Source: Clostridia bacterium
Lineage (GTDB): Bacteria; Bacillota; Clostridia; Oscillospirales; CAG-272
Direction of reading: 5' to 3'
Length of the DNA: 5,243 nt
NCBI GenBank assembly: GCA_017624795.1
Contig: JAGAMJ010000098.1
Location: 1 to 5,243, forward strand
Shown: positions 1 through 5,243 of the stretch, in pieces
Position numbering within the stretch: position 1 is the stretch's first letter
How the letters are laid out: the number at the start of each line of letters is the position of its first letter
Program-made: the position numbers and the translations under genes
The notes under the pieces: model-generated
The model's database searches: none
What the model was told of the DNA's origin: nothing
The model's input: the letters and a program-made list of their open reading frames with translations, nothing else

Positions 1-906
1 GGGTGAAAACAGCACTCTGCCGAGCAAGTCGGCAAGCAGCAGCAGCGTCGCACCGCCGATGGGGGAGAGCAGGATCTCGCGCCAAGCGTTGCCGCGCGTG
101 AGCTTACGGGCGACATGGGGAACAAGCAGTCCAACGAAGCCAAGCAGCCCCGCAAAGGAAACCGCGGCTGCGGCAGATGCTGCCGCTAATATAAGCGAGA
201 GCAGTCGCACACGCCTGACCGAAACGCCAAGCGAATGAGCAAGGTGATCCCCAAGGCAGAAAAGCTCTAATTTTCGCGAAAGCAGCAAGGCGCAAAGCAA
301 GCAGACAAGGATAATGGGGATCGGGAAATAGAGCTCGCGTATGGTGACGCCGCGCAAGCCGCCGATCGAAAATCCCGTATATGACGCGAGAAGATCGTCG
401 TCCAAGACAGAGAAAAAGGAAATGCCCGCGCCAAACAGCGCCGAGAACGCGACACCGCACAGCACCACGCCGCTCTTGTCAAGCCCCGCCTTGTGTGAGA
501 GGGCGAGAATGCCCAGTGCACAGAGCATCGCACCGCCAAAGGCGGCAAAGGGGAGCAGCGCGAACGCAGAGGGAAACAGCGCCATGGAGAGTATGACGAA
601 AAACCCCGCTCCCGCGTTGATGCCGATGATATTGGGCGCGGCAAGGGGGTTATCGGTCGCCCGCTGCAAGAGCGTGCCCGAGAGCGCCAGCCCCGCGCCC
701 GCAAAGACACCGGCCAGCATACGGGGCAGGCGTATGGCACGCAGAATAACGGTGGCGCTCTCAAAGCCCGAACGCCCGATCAGTCCGCCCCAAAATTCGG
801 CACTTGTCAGATAAGTGCTGCCAAAGCGCATCGAAAGAAATAACGAAACAAATAACAAAAGAAGCGCGCCGCCGAATACGGCGGTGTCCCGCCTTTTGCT
901 TTTCAT
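1..906 (-). CDS. FecCD-family ABC transporter permease (iron-siderophore/B12/heme type), C-terminus cut by window edge
   Basis: Multi-pass inner-membrane subunit of a type II (BtuC/FecCD) importer, forming the path through which a metal chelate or tetrapyrrole handed over by the binding protein is moved by ATP hydrolysis. The start is the ATG read down from 906, with AAGGAG at 916-921 and a 9-nt spacer. 302 codons are open to base 1 without a stop; the family is usually about 330-350 residues, so only the last helix or so is missing. Family hallmarks seen: RLPRMLAGVFAGAGLALSG (59-77), QRATDNPLAAPNIIGINAG (81-99), GDHLAHSLGV (219-228, coupling region contacting the ATPase) and AGLLGFVGLLVPHVAR (252-267). 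A basic N-terminus (KSKRR) precedes the first hydrophobic helix at about 9-26. It lies 25 nt after the lipoprotein gene and is probably co-transcribed with it. The ATPase gene would be expected to the left. Family is certain; the substrate cannot be read from the sequence. Confidence 0.93.
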   Translation of the reverse strand, partial: MKSKRRDTAVFGGALLLLFVSLFLSMRFGSTYLTSAEFWGGLIGRSGFESATVILRAIRLPRMLAGVFAGAGLALSGTLLQRATDNPLAAPNIIGINAGAGFFVILSMALFPSAFALLPFAAFGGAMLCALGILALSHKAGLDKSGVVLCGVAFSALFGAGISFFSVLDDDLLASYTGFSIGGLRGVTIRELYFPIPIILVCLLCALLLSRKLELFCLGDHLAHSLGVSVRRVRLLSLILAAASAAAAVSFAGLLGFVGLLVPHVARKLTRGNAWREILLSPIGGATLLLLADLLGRVLFSP

Positions 907-931
907 GCGATCACGCTCCTTTATCGTTTTT

Positions 932-1855
932 TTAAGTTGCTAAATCCGCCAAATAGGCGTAGGCGTCCGCCCAAGCATCGCAGGGCTTGTAGTGAAACAG
1001 CTCCTTTGGCAGAAAGCTCCATTTCGCCTCCTGCACGGCGGTCAGTGCTTGCCATTCGTTACCTTGCAGCATCTGTGCCACGTATGCTTTTGACGCTTCT
1101 TCGTCGCCCATGGCGGTGAAAAAGACGTAGTCGGGATCTTCGGCTAAAATGACCTCCATCGCAAGCCCGTCCAAAAGCAGTGGGGCTGCATCTGCGATAT
1201 TGACAGCGCCCAGCTCAGAGAGCATCGCGGCGGCAAAATGATCGGCGCTGCCCTTTGCCTTGACCGAGCGCGCCGACGAGCCCGCGCGTATAAAGAGAAT
1301 ACGCTTGCCGTCAAAGGGCTGCTTGGCGATCAGCGCATCAATGCGCGCTTGCTGCGCGCTGCCGTGTGTCGCGTAAAGATCGGGGCGACCCGTCAGCTCG
1401 GTGCAGATCTTCAACACGGTCAGATAATCGGCAAAGGATTCGACGCGAAATTCAGCAACCGTTATGCCGTTTTCGCGCAAAAAGGTGGCACATTCGCGTT
1501 GCGCTTCCACGTCGGCGGAGGTGATGACAAGATCGGGTGCCGAGGCGATCAATGCCTCGCGGTCGATCGTTTTTCCCGCGCCCGTATCCACCAAAACGGC
1601 GGTGTCGGCCAAGGCAAATCCGCGTTCGACCGTTTCCCCCACTGTGATGGCGATCTCGCCCCCTGCCGACACCCAGACGTCGGCAAGTGAGGAGAACAGC
1701 ACCGCCACGCGCTGCGGCTGTGAAACGGTCACGGTGTGCCCCGCACTGTCGGTAAAGGTGTACGCACCGCTTGGCGGCGCGTCGCCCTTTGGCGAGCAAG
1801 CCACAAGCAAGCAGAGCACCATGCACAGGCAGAGCAGATCACAGAGCTTTTGCAA
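932..1855 (-). CDS. Substrate-binding lipoprotein of a Fe/B12/heme-type ABC importer
   Basis: Extracytoplasmic binding protein of the periplasmic-binding-protein type 2 (BtuF/FhuD-like) family, 307 residues, which captures the ligand and delivers it to the permease encoded just downstream. Residues 1-20 form a lipoprotein signal with a lipobox ending LVAC; Cys20 would be lipidated. The mature part opens with YTFTDSAGHTVTV and PQRVAVL, the usual first strands, then has a DLVIT strand, and ends with DPDYVFFTAMG and a HYKPCDAWADAYAYL segment that resembles clostridial members. The start is a TTG at 1853-1855, chosen because AAGGAAG lies 6 nt upstream (1862-1868), a stop lies in frame at 1874-1876, and the only nearby ATG (1820-1822) has no ribosome site and would leave a signal peptide without a charged end. 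The first 17 nt overlap the end of the reductase gene, suggesting translational coupling. The short charge-poor n-region with Asp6 is unusual. Ligand unknown. Confidence 0.9.
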   Translation of the reverse strand: MQKLCDLLCLCMVLCLLVACSPKGDAPPSGAYTFTDSAGHTVTVSQPQRVAVLFSSLADVWVSAGGEIAITVGETVERGFALADTAVLVDTGAGKTIDREALIASAPDLVITSADVEAQRECATFLRENGITVAEFRVESFADYLTVLKICTELTGRPDLYATHGSAQQARIDALIAKQPFDGKRILFIRAGSSARSVKAKGSADHFAAAMLSELGAVNIADAAPLLLDGLAMEVILAEDPDYVFFTAMGDEEASKAYVAQMLQGNEWQALTAVQEAKWSFLPKELFHYKPCDAWADAYAYLADLAT

Positions 1856-2786
1856 GGATCTCTTCCTTTCTGTTTAGCAGCTCGTCACAAAGCAGAAGCT
1901 GCTCGACCTTTTCCACACCGATGCGGGCGATCGTGTCGGCAAAGCGCTCGCCTGCCAGCCCTTGATCGCGGAACAGCAAAATGGCTTTTTCTATGGCGGC
2001 AAGCACCTCCTCCTCGGAGGTGAACAGATGGGAAAGCGCTACGCCGCGGGCAACCTTTTTGCCCCACCTGCCGCCCAGCGTCACGCGATATCCGTGCTCG
2101 TAGGCAAGCGCACCGACGCTACACGCGCGCACGCAGCGACCGCAGCTGTTGCAGACGTTTTCCGCGCGGACGTATTTACCATTCTCGATCTCGCAGGCAT
2201 TCACAGGGCACGCCTTGACGCACGCGCCGCAGCCGATGCACTTTTCCGCGCTCAAAACAGGCACCCACTGCCCGATGATGCCAACGTCGTTGAGGTCGGG
2301 CTTGACGCAGTTGTTGGGGCAGCCGCCCACACCGATCTTGAATTTGTGCGGCAGCTTGACGCCGTGGTAGCCCTTATAATATAAATGATGGATCTTTTCG
2401 GCGAGCCCGTAGGTGTCGATCAGGCCGAACACGCAGGACGTGCCCTTGCAGGAAACGACGGGGCGCACACGGGGACCCGTGCCGCCCGGCTCCAAGCCGT
2501 ATTGCGCGAGAAACGCGGTAAACGGCTCGATGCTTTCGAAGGGGATACCCTGTACTTCTACGTTCATACGGGAGGTGAGTACCACCTCGCCCGTACCGAA
2601 TTTTGTTGCGGCATCGGCAAGCGCTTGCAGCTCCTCGGCGTTCAGCTTGCCGCCCCCCGTCACCACGCGGCAGTGAAAACGGTCGGCGGTGCGCTTGTCG
2701 CGCAAGAACCCAAGCCCCTTGACGCGGGCGACTTCCGCGGCGGGAACGGTGCATTTTGGATATTGGCTTCGATCGTACTGTGTCAT
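1839..2786 (-). CDS. Sulfite/nitrite reductase-family protein with siroheme-[4Fe-4S] motif and two ferredoxin clusters (AsrC-like)
   Basis: 315-residue cytoplasmic redox protein of the NIR/SIR superfamily, closest in layout and length to AsrC, the catalytic subunit of anaerobic sulfite reductase (six-electron reduction of sulfite to sulfide). Order: ferredoxin-like half with VVLTSRMNVEVQGI (68-81), whose Arg73 corresponds by motif to the substrate-binding Arg of assimilatory SiR; a siroheme-cluster motif Cys113-X4-Cys118 and Cys156-X3-Cys160 (GGCPNNC); LPHKFK (145-150), with Lys148 and Lys150 matching the active-site lysines of SiR; an inserted 2[4Fe-4S] ferredoxin module, Cys183/186/189/193 and Cys212/215/218/222; then GGRWGKK and GERFADTIARIG (279-290), as in AsrC-like proteins. 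ATG 2786 is preceded by AAAGGAG (2793-2799) at 6 nt. It is the first gene of a minus-strand operon with an ABC importer. AsrA and AsrB are not next to it on the visible side. Sulfite is the likeliest substrate, but nitrite or another oxyanion, or a dSiR-like protein of unknown role, is possible. Confidence 0.88.
   Translation of the reverse strand: MTQYDRSQYPKCTVPAAEVARVKGLGFLRDKRTADRFHCRVVTGGGKLNAEELQALADAATKFGTGEVVLTSRMNVEVQGIPFESIEPFTAFLAQYGLEPGGTGPRVRPVVSCKGTSCVFGLIDTYGLAEKIHHLYYKGYHGVKLPHKFKIGVGGCPNNCVKPDLNDVGIIGQWVPVLSAEKCIGCGACVKACPVNACEIENGKYVRAENVCNSCGRCVRACSVGALAYEHGYRVTLGGRWGKKVARGVALSHLFTSEEEVLAAIEKAILLFRDQGLAGERFADTIARIGVEKVEQLLLCDELLNRKEEILAKAL
1862..1868 (-). promoter_or_regulatory. 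Ribosome binding site deciding the TTG start of the lipoprotein
   Basis: Read on the minus strand this is AAGGAAG, 6 nt before the TTG at 1855-1853. It lies inside the last codons of the upstream reductase gene (the N-R-K-E-E stretch). It is the main support for the TTG start. Confidence 0.65.
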
Positions 2787-2831
2787 AAGGCGCTCCTTTG
2801 AAAATGAAAGATCTTTGTGCGTTTTGTGCAA

Positions 2832-2845
2832 AAAGCACTTGCTTT
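2832..2845. repeat. 14-bp palindrome in the leader of the reductase operon (possible operator)
   Basis: AAAGCA-CT-TGCTTT is a perfect 6-bp inverted repeat placed just at or after the expected transcription start (about 2846) of the leftward promoter. An overlapping inverted repeat GTGC-A5-GCAC covers 2826-2838, and TTTGTGC occurs twice at 2814-2820 and 2823-2829, 9 nt apart. This position suits a repressor site, but no known regulator motif is matched convincingly. Confidence 0.35.
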
Positions 2846-2852
2846 ACAAATC

Positions 2853-2881
2853 ATTATAGCACCCGATCACGTGGTTGTCAA
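2853..2881 (-). promoter_or_regulatory. SigA-type promoter of the reductase/importer operon
   Basis: On the minus strand, TTGACA (2881-2876) is followed by exactly 17 nt and TATAAT (2858-2853), a full match to the housekeeping consensus. Start of transcription is expected near 2846, giving a leader of about 60 nt before the ATG at 2786. The spacer contains the palindrome CACGTG (2868-2873). Confidence 0.88.
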
Positions 2882-2899
2882 GGAACAAAAAACACACAA

Positions 2900-2917
2900 A
2901 ATGAATAAAAATACATA
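2900..2917. promoter_or_regulatory. ARG box candidate 1 (ArgR/AhrC operator)
   Basis: AATGAATAAAAATACATA fits the ARG box pattern WNTGAATWWWWATTCANW with one mismatch (ATACA for ATTCA), and the Bacillus-type form ATGAATAAAAATKCAAK at 14 of 17 positions (consensus recalled from memory). It lies about 125-145 bp upstream of the argG start of transcription and 18 bp upstream of the -35 of the divergent operon. The half-sites flank an A-tract typical of these operators. Confidence 0.6.
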
Positions 2918-2945
2918 AATATGCACAAAAATATTCACCTTCGAA

Positions 2946-2962
2946 CAGAATAAAAATGAAAG
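2946..2962. promoter_or_regulatory. ARG box candidate 2, weaker
   Basis: CAGAATAAAAATGAAAG matches the Bacillus-type ARG consensus at 14 of 17 positions but lacks good dyad symmetry, and a second TGAA-AGAA-TTCA inverted repeat overlaps it at 2957-2968. It lies between box 1 and the argG promoter, 45 bp centre to centre from box 1. The AT-rich background makes a chance match more likely than for the other two boxes. Confidence 0.35.
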
Positions 2963-3007
2963 AATTCACAATTATCGCAATTATAAAGATTATTTTTGGA
3001 AAAGGAC

Positions 3008-3036
3008 TTGACAAGCGTCGGGGAATGCTGTATAAT
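3008..3036 (+). promoter_or_regulatory. SigA-type promoter of argG(H)
   Basis: TTGACA (3008-3013), 17-nt spacer, TATAAT (3031-3036): a full consensus match. The upstream DNA from about 2945 to 3000 is A/T-rich and could act as an UP element. Transcription would start near 3042-3044, leaving a leader of about 42 nt before the argG ATG. Such a strong promoter is sensible if it is held down by a repressor when arginine is present. Confidence 0.9.
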
Positions 3037-3056
3037 AACTCGCGTAGCAAAAAAAC

Positions 3057-3074
3057 AATGAATATTTATTCGCG
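3057..3074. promoter_or_regulatory. ARG box candidate 3, in the argG leader
   Basis: AATGAATATTTATTCGCG fits WNTGAATWWWWATTCANW except at its last three positions' A and W, and contains the perfect inverted repeat GAATA-TT-TATTC (3060-3071). It sits just downstream of the argG start of transcription and touches the ribosome site GGAGG (3074-3078). A bound ArgR/AhrC hexamer here would block RNA polymerase, the arrangement expected for an arginine-repressed gene. Confidence 0.65.
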
Positions 3075-3084
3075 GAGGTTCATC

Positions 3085-4308
3085 ATGGATAAGAAAAATA
3101 TTAAAAAGGTCGTTTTGGCATACTCGGGTGGTTTGGATACGTCCATCATCATTCCGTGGTTGAAGGAAAATTATAACAACTGCGAGGTCATCGCGGTTTC
3201 GGGTAACGTCGGTCAGGCAGACGAGCTGGAGGGGTTGGAGGAAAAGGCGCTCAAAACAGGCGCTTCCAAGCTTTACGTGCTTGATCTGACCGATGATTAC
3301 GTTGACAACTACATCATTCCTTGCGTCAAGGCAGGCGCTTTGTACGAGGAATATCTGCTTGGCACCAGCCACGCTCGTCCCTGCATCGCAAAGGGACTTG
3401 TCGATATCGCCATCAAGGAGGGTGCCGACGCCATCTGCCACGGCTGCACCGGTAAGGGCAACGACCAGGTCCGCTTTGAGCTGACCATCAAGCACTTTGC
3501 GCCCGATATGCCCATCATCGCCCCCTGGCGTGAGTGGGATATCAAGTCCCGTGAGGAGGAGATCGACTACGCGGAGGCGCACAACGTGCCCTTGAAGATC
3601 AACCGTGAGACCAACTACTCCAAGGATAAGAACCTGTGGCATCTGTCCCACGAGGGCCTTGATCTTGAAGATACCGGCAACGAGCCCCTTTACGAAAAGC
3701 CCGGCTTCCTTGAAATGGGTGTGTCGCCCATCGCGGCACCCGACGTTCCCACCTACATCGAGCTTGAATTCGAGAAGGGCATTCCCGTGGCGCTGGACGG
3801 CAAGAAGATGAGCGCAAAGAACATTATCCTTGCTCTCAATGAGATCGGCGGCAAAAACGGCATCGGCCTTCTGGATATCGTCGAGAACCGCCTTGTCGGT
3901 ATGAAATGCCGCGGTGTTTACGAAACCCCCGGCGGAGCGATCCTTTACAAGGCGCACAGCGTGCTGGAAACGCTCTGCCTTGACAAGTACACCATGCACG
4001 AAAAGCAGAAGCTTGCCGTGACCTACGGCGAGCTGGTTTATAACGGTCAGTGGTTCACCACCTTGCGCGAGGCACTTGCCGCATTCGTTGACAAAACGCA
4101 GGAAAGAGTCAACGGTAAGGTCCGCTTGAAGCTTTACAAGGGCAATATGATCAATGCGGGCGTTTGGAGCCCCAACACCCTTTACAGCGAGGAGATCGCG
4201 ACCTTTGGCGAGAGCAATTACAACCAAAAGGACGCAGAGGGCTTTATCAATCTCTTTGGCCTGCCGATCCAGGTGCAGGCACTTGCCGACCAGGGCAAGC
4301 TGAAATAA
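3085..4308 (+). CDS. argG: Argininosuccinate synthase
   Basis: 407-residue cytoplasmic enzyme (family usual about 400) that joins citrulline and aspartate using ATP, giving argininosuccinate, AMP and pyrophosphate; the penultimate step of arginine synthesis. The N-type ATP pyrophosphatase loop is AYSGGLDTS at 12-20. Further family motifs: SGNVGQ (39-44), TSHARPCIAK (94-103), GCTGKGNDQVRFE (120-132, citrulline/aspartate and ATP site), APWREW (146-151) and NLWHLSHEG in the synthetase domain. The ATG at 3085 follows GGAGG (3074-3078) by 6 nt. The in-frame ATGs at 2956 and 3058 are rejected, the first lying before the promoter and neither having a ribosome site. SGNVGQ and WHLSHEG look like the version common in Clostridia. 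The gene is followed by argH, and both probably share the promoter at 3008-3036 and control by ArgR/AhrC. No damage is seen. Confidence 0.98.
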   Translation: MDKKNIKKVVLAYSGGLDTSIIIPWLKENYNNCEVIAVSGNVGQADELEGLEEKALKTGASKLYVLDLTDDYVDNYIIPCVKAGALYEEYLLGTSHARPCIAKGLVDIAIKEGADAICHGCTGKGNDQVRFELTIKHFAPDMPIIAPWREWDIKSREEEIDYAEAHNVPLKINRETNYSKDKNLWHLSHEGLDLEDTGNEPLYEKPGFLEMGVSPIAAPDVPTYIELEFEKGIPVALDGKKMSAKNIILALNEIGGKNGIGLLDIVENRLVGMKCRGVYETPGGAILYKAHSVLETLCLDKYTMHEKQKLAVTYGELVYNGQWFTTLREALAAFVDKTQERVNGKVRLKLYKGNMINAGVWSPNTLYSEEIATFGESNYNQKDAEGFINLFGLPIQVQALADQGKLK

Positions 4309-4322
4309 TCAAGCATTCACAC

Positions 4323-4351
4323 GGACTGCCGTACCTTTGGCGCGGCAGTCC
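4323..4351 (+). terminator. Strong hairpin between argG and argH; weak terminator or mRNA stability element
   Basis: GGACTGCCG (4323-4331) pairs perfectly with CGGCAGTCC (4343-4351) around an 11-nt loop. The following bases, TATGGTGTTCTTT, are only moderately T-rich and lack an unbroken T-run, so full intrinsic termination is doubtful. A second small inverted repeat, GTTCT-TTAAG-AGAAC (4358-4372), follows. Partial read-through that lowers argH relative to argG, or protection of the argG 3' end after cleavage, are both plausible. Confidence 0.45.
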
Positions 4352-4389
4352 TATGGTGTTCTTTAAGAGAACTTTAAGGAGAAGCGAAA

Positions 4390-5243
4390 ATGGCAAAAAT
4401 GTGGGCAGGAAGGACTGCGGGAAATACCGATCAGGTGGCAGACGACTTCAATTCCTCCATTCGGTTTGATTCAAGAATGTACAAGCAGGATATCACGGGC
4501 AGCATGGCACACGCGGCGATGCTGGCAAAGCAGGGGATCATCACAGCCGATGAGGCGCAAACCCTGATCGATGGGCTTGGCGACATTCTTGCCGATATCG
4601 ATGCGGGCAAGCTCGCGATCGATATGAGCGCCGAGGATATCCATATGTTCGTCGAGCAGGAGCTGACGGCACGGCTTGGGGACGTGGGCAAAAAGCTGCA
4701 CACCGCAAGAAGCCGTAACGACCAGGTGGCGCTTGACGTGCGTATGTATCTGCGCGAGGAAACCGACGGTATTATGGCGCAGCTTCGCGAGCTGCTCGCG
4801 GTCGTGACCGATCGCACCGCCGAATACGAGGGCACGATCATGCCGGGCTACACTCATTTGCAGCGCGCGCAGCCCATCACCTTTGGCCATTGGCTCATGG
4901 CATACGGTATGATGCTTTTGCGCGATCTGGATCGCTTTGCCGACACGAGAAAGCGCATCAACGTTTCCCCCATCGGCTGCTGCGCCCTGGCGGGCACCAC
5001 TTACAATACCGACCGTCGCTTTGAGGCACAGCGCCTTGGCTTTCCCGAGGTCTGCCGCAACTCGCTTGACGGTGTTTCGGACCGCGATTTCTGCCTTGAA
5101 TTTATGAGTGCCTGCTCGATCTTGATGATGCACCTCTCACGTATGTCCGAGGAGATCATTCTGTATTCCAGCTGGGAGTTCGCTTTCATTGAGCTATCCG
5201 ATGCCTACACCACGGGCTCGTCGATCATGCCGCAAAAGAAAAA
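4390..5243 (+). CDS. argH: Argininosuccinate lyase, C-terminus cut by window edge
   Basis: Homotetrameric fumarase/aspartase-superfamily enzyme that splits argininosuccinate into arginine and fumarate, the last step of arginine synthesis. 284 codons are present, open to the right edge; the family is about 460 residues, so roughly 60 percent is seen. Start ATG 4390 follows AAGGAG (4376-4381) by 8 nt; the ATG at 4399 is a less well placed alternative. Motifs: MWAGRT near the N-terminus (usual form WGGRF), EDIHMFVE (82-89), KLHTARSRNDQV (102-113), PGYTHLQRAQP (152-162, with the Thr155-His156 active-site pair) and GSSIMPQKK (276-284), the superfamily signature carrying the catalytic-loop serine, truncated just before its expected Asn-Pro. 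It follows argG by 81 nt and has no clear promoter of its own, so it is probably transcribed from the argG promoter through the hairpin at 4323-4351. Confidence 0.97.
   Translation, partial: MAKMWAGRTAGNTDQVADDFNSSIRFDSRMYKQDITGSMAHAAMLAKQGIITADEAQTLIDGLGDILADIDAGKLAIDMSAEDIHMFVEQELTARLGDVGKKLHTARSRNDQVALDVRMYLREETDGIMAQLRELLAVVTDRTAEYEGTIMPGYTHLQRAQPITFGHWLMAYGMMLLRDLDRFADTRKRINVSPIGCCALAGTTYNTDRRFEAQRLGFPEVCRNSLDGVSDRDFCLEFMSACSILMMHLSRMSEEIILYSSWEFAFIELSDAYTTGSSIMPQKK

Noticed and set aside
341..814. 157-codon frame on the plus strand opposite the permease
   Set aside because: Low-complexity Pro/Ala/Ser/Arg composition typical of an antisense shadow; the minus-strand FecCD motifs account for this DNA.
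2787..2831. Upstream TTG start (2831) adding 15 residues to the reductase
   Set aside because: It has no ribosome site and lies in the leader close to the expected transcript start; ATG 2786 has AAAGGAG at 6 nt and matches the family's N-terminal layout better.
2824..2840. Rex-type redox operator in the reductase leader
   Set aside because: The TTGTG half-site is present, but the spacing to the CAC half is 7 rather than 8 and the second half reads CACTT instead of CACAA, so it is not a convincing site.
2844..3050. Small 68-codon frame on the minus strand in the intergenic region
   Set aside because: It overlaps both promoters and the ARG boxes, is made of AT-driven Phe/Ile codons and has no ribosome site or recognised family.
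2956..3084. In-frame N-terminal extension of argG from ATG 2956 or ATG 3058
   Set aside because: The 2956 start lies upstream of the consensus promoter, and neither ATG has a ribosome site, while GGAGG is ideally placed for ATG 3085 and the protein then begins like other ArgG proteins.
2935..4227. Long open frame of 430 codons on the minus strand opposite argG
   Set aside because: It is the antisense shadow of argG, with no family motif, and covers a gene identified beyond doubt on the plus strand.
4471..5133. 220-codon frame on the minus strand opposite argH
   Set aside because: Shadow of argH; the plus strand carries the complete lyase motifs in order.
1..5243. CRISPR array, tRNA/rRNA, insertion sequence or phage element
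   Set aside because: No regularly spaced repeats, no tRNA-like cloverleaf, no transposase or integrase motif and no terminal repeats were seen; almost all the DNA is explained by the five genes and the one divergent control region.

Overview
The window fits a Gram-positive, anaerobic Firmicute, most likely a Clostridia-type genome. The signs are AAGGAG/GGAGG ribosome sites before most genes, two divergent promoters that match the SigA -35/-10 consensus exactly, ArgR/AhrC-like operators, a lipoprotein-type ABC binding protein, and a clostridial-looking ArgG. Genus cannot be decided from the sequence. Coding regions are rather GC-rich at third positions, while the divergent intergenic region (2787-3084) is AT-rich.

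Left block, minus strand (2786 down to 1, running off the left edge): a sulfite reductase-family siroheme/[4Fe-4S] protein with two ferredoxin clusters (AsrC-like), then an iron/B12/heme-type substrate-binding lipoprotein, then a FecCD-family permease cut by the window edge. The first two genes overlap by 17 nt and the next two are 25 nt apart, so they look like one operon from a single consensus promoter at 2853-2881. An ATPase subunit would be expected further left but is outside the window.

Middle, 2787-3084: a divergent regulatory region with two consensus promoters (TTGACA-17-TATAAT each), three candidate ARG boxes and a small palindrome plus short direct repeats in the leader of the leftward operon. 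No gene is supported inside it.

Right block, plus strand: argG (complete) followed after 81 nt by argH (5' two-thirds, cut by the right edge). Together they carry out the last two steps of arginine synthesis, citrulline + aspartate to argininosuccinate and then to arginine + fumarate. A strong hairpin sits between them.

The most interesting part is the left operon. It joins a redox enzyme that appears catalytically intact to a metal-chelate/tetrapyrrole-type importer, without the usual AsrA and AsrB partners next to it on the visible side. Its substrate and the reason for the pairing are not known from the sequence.
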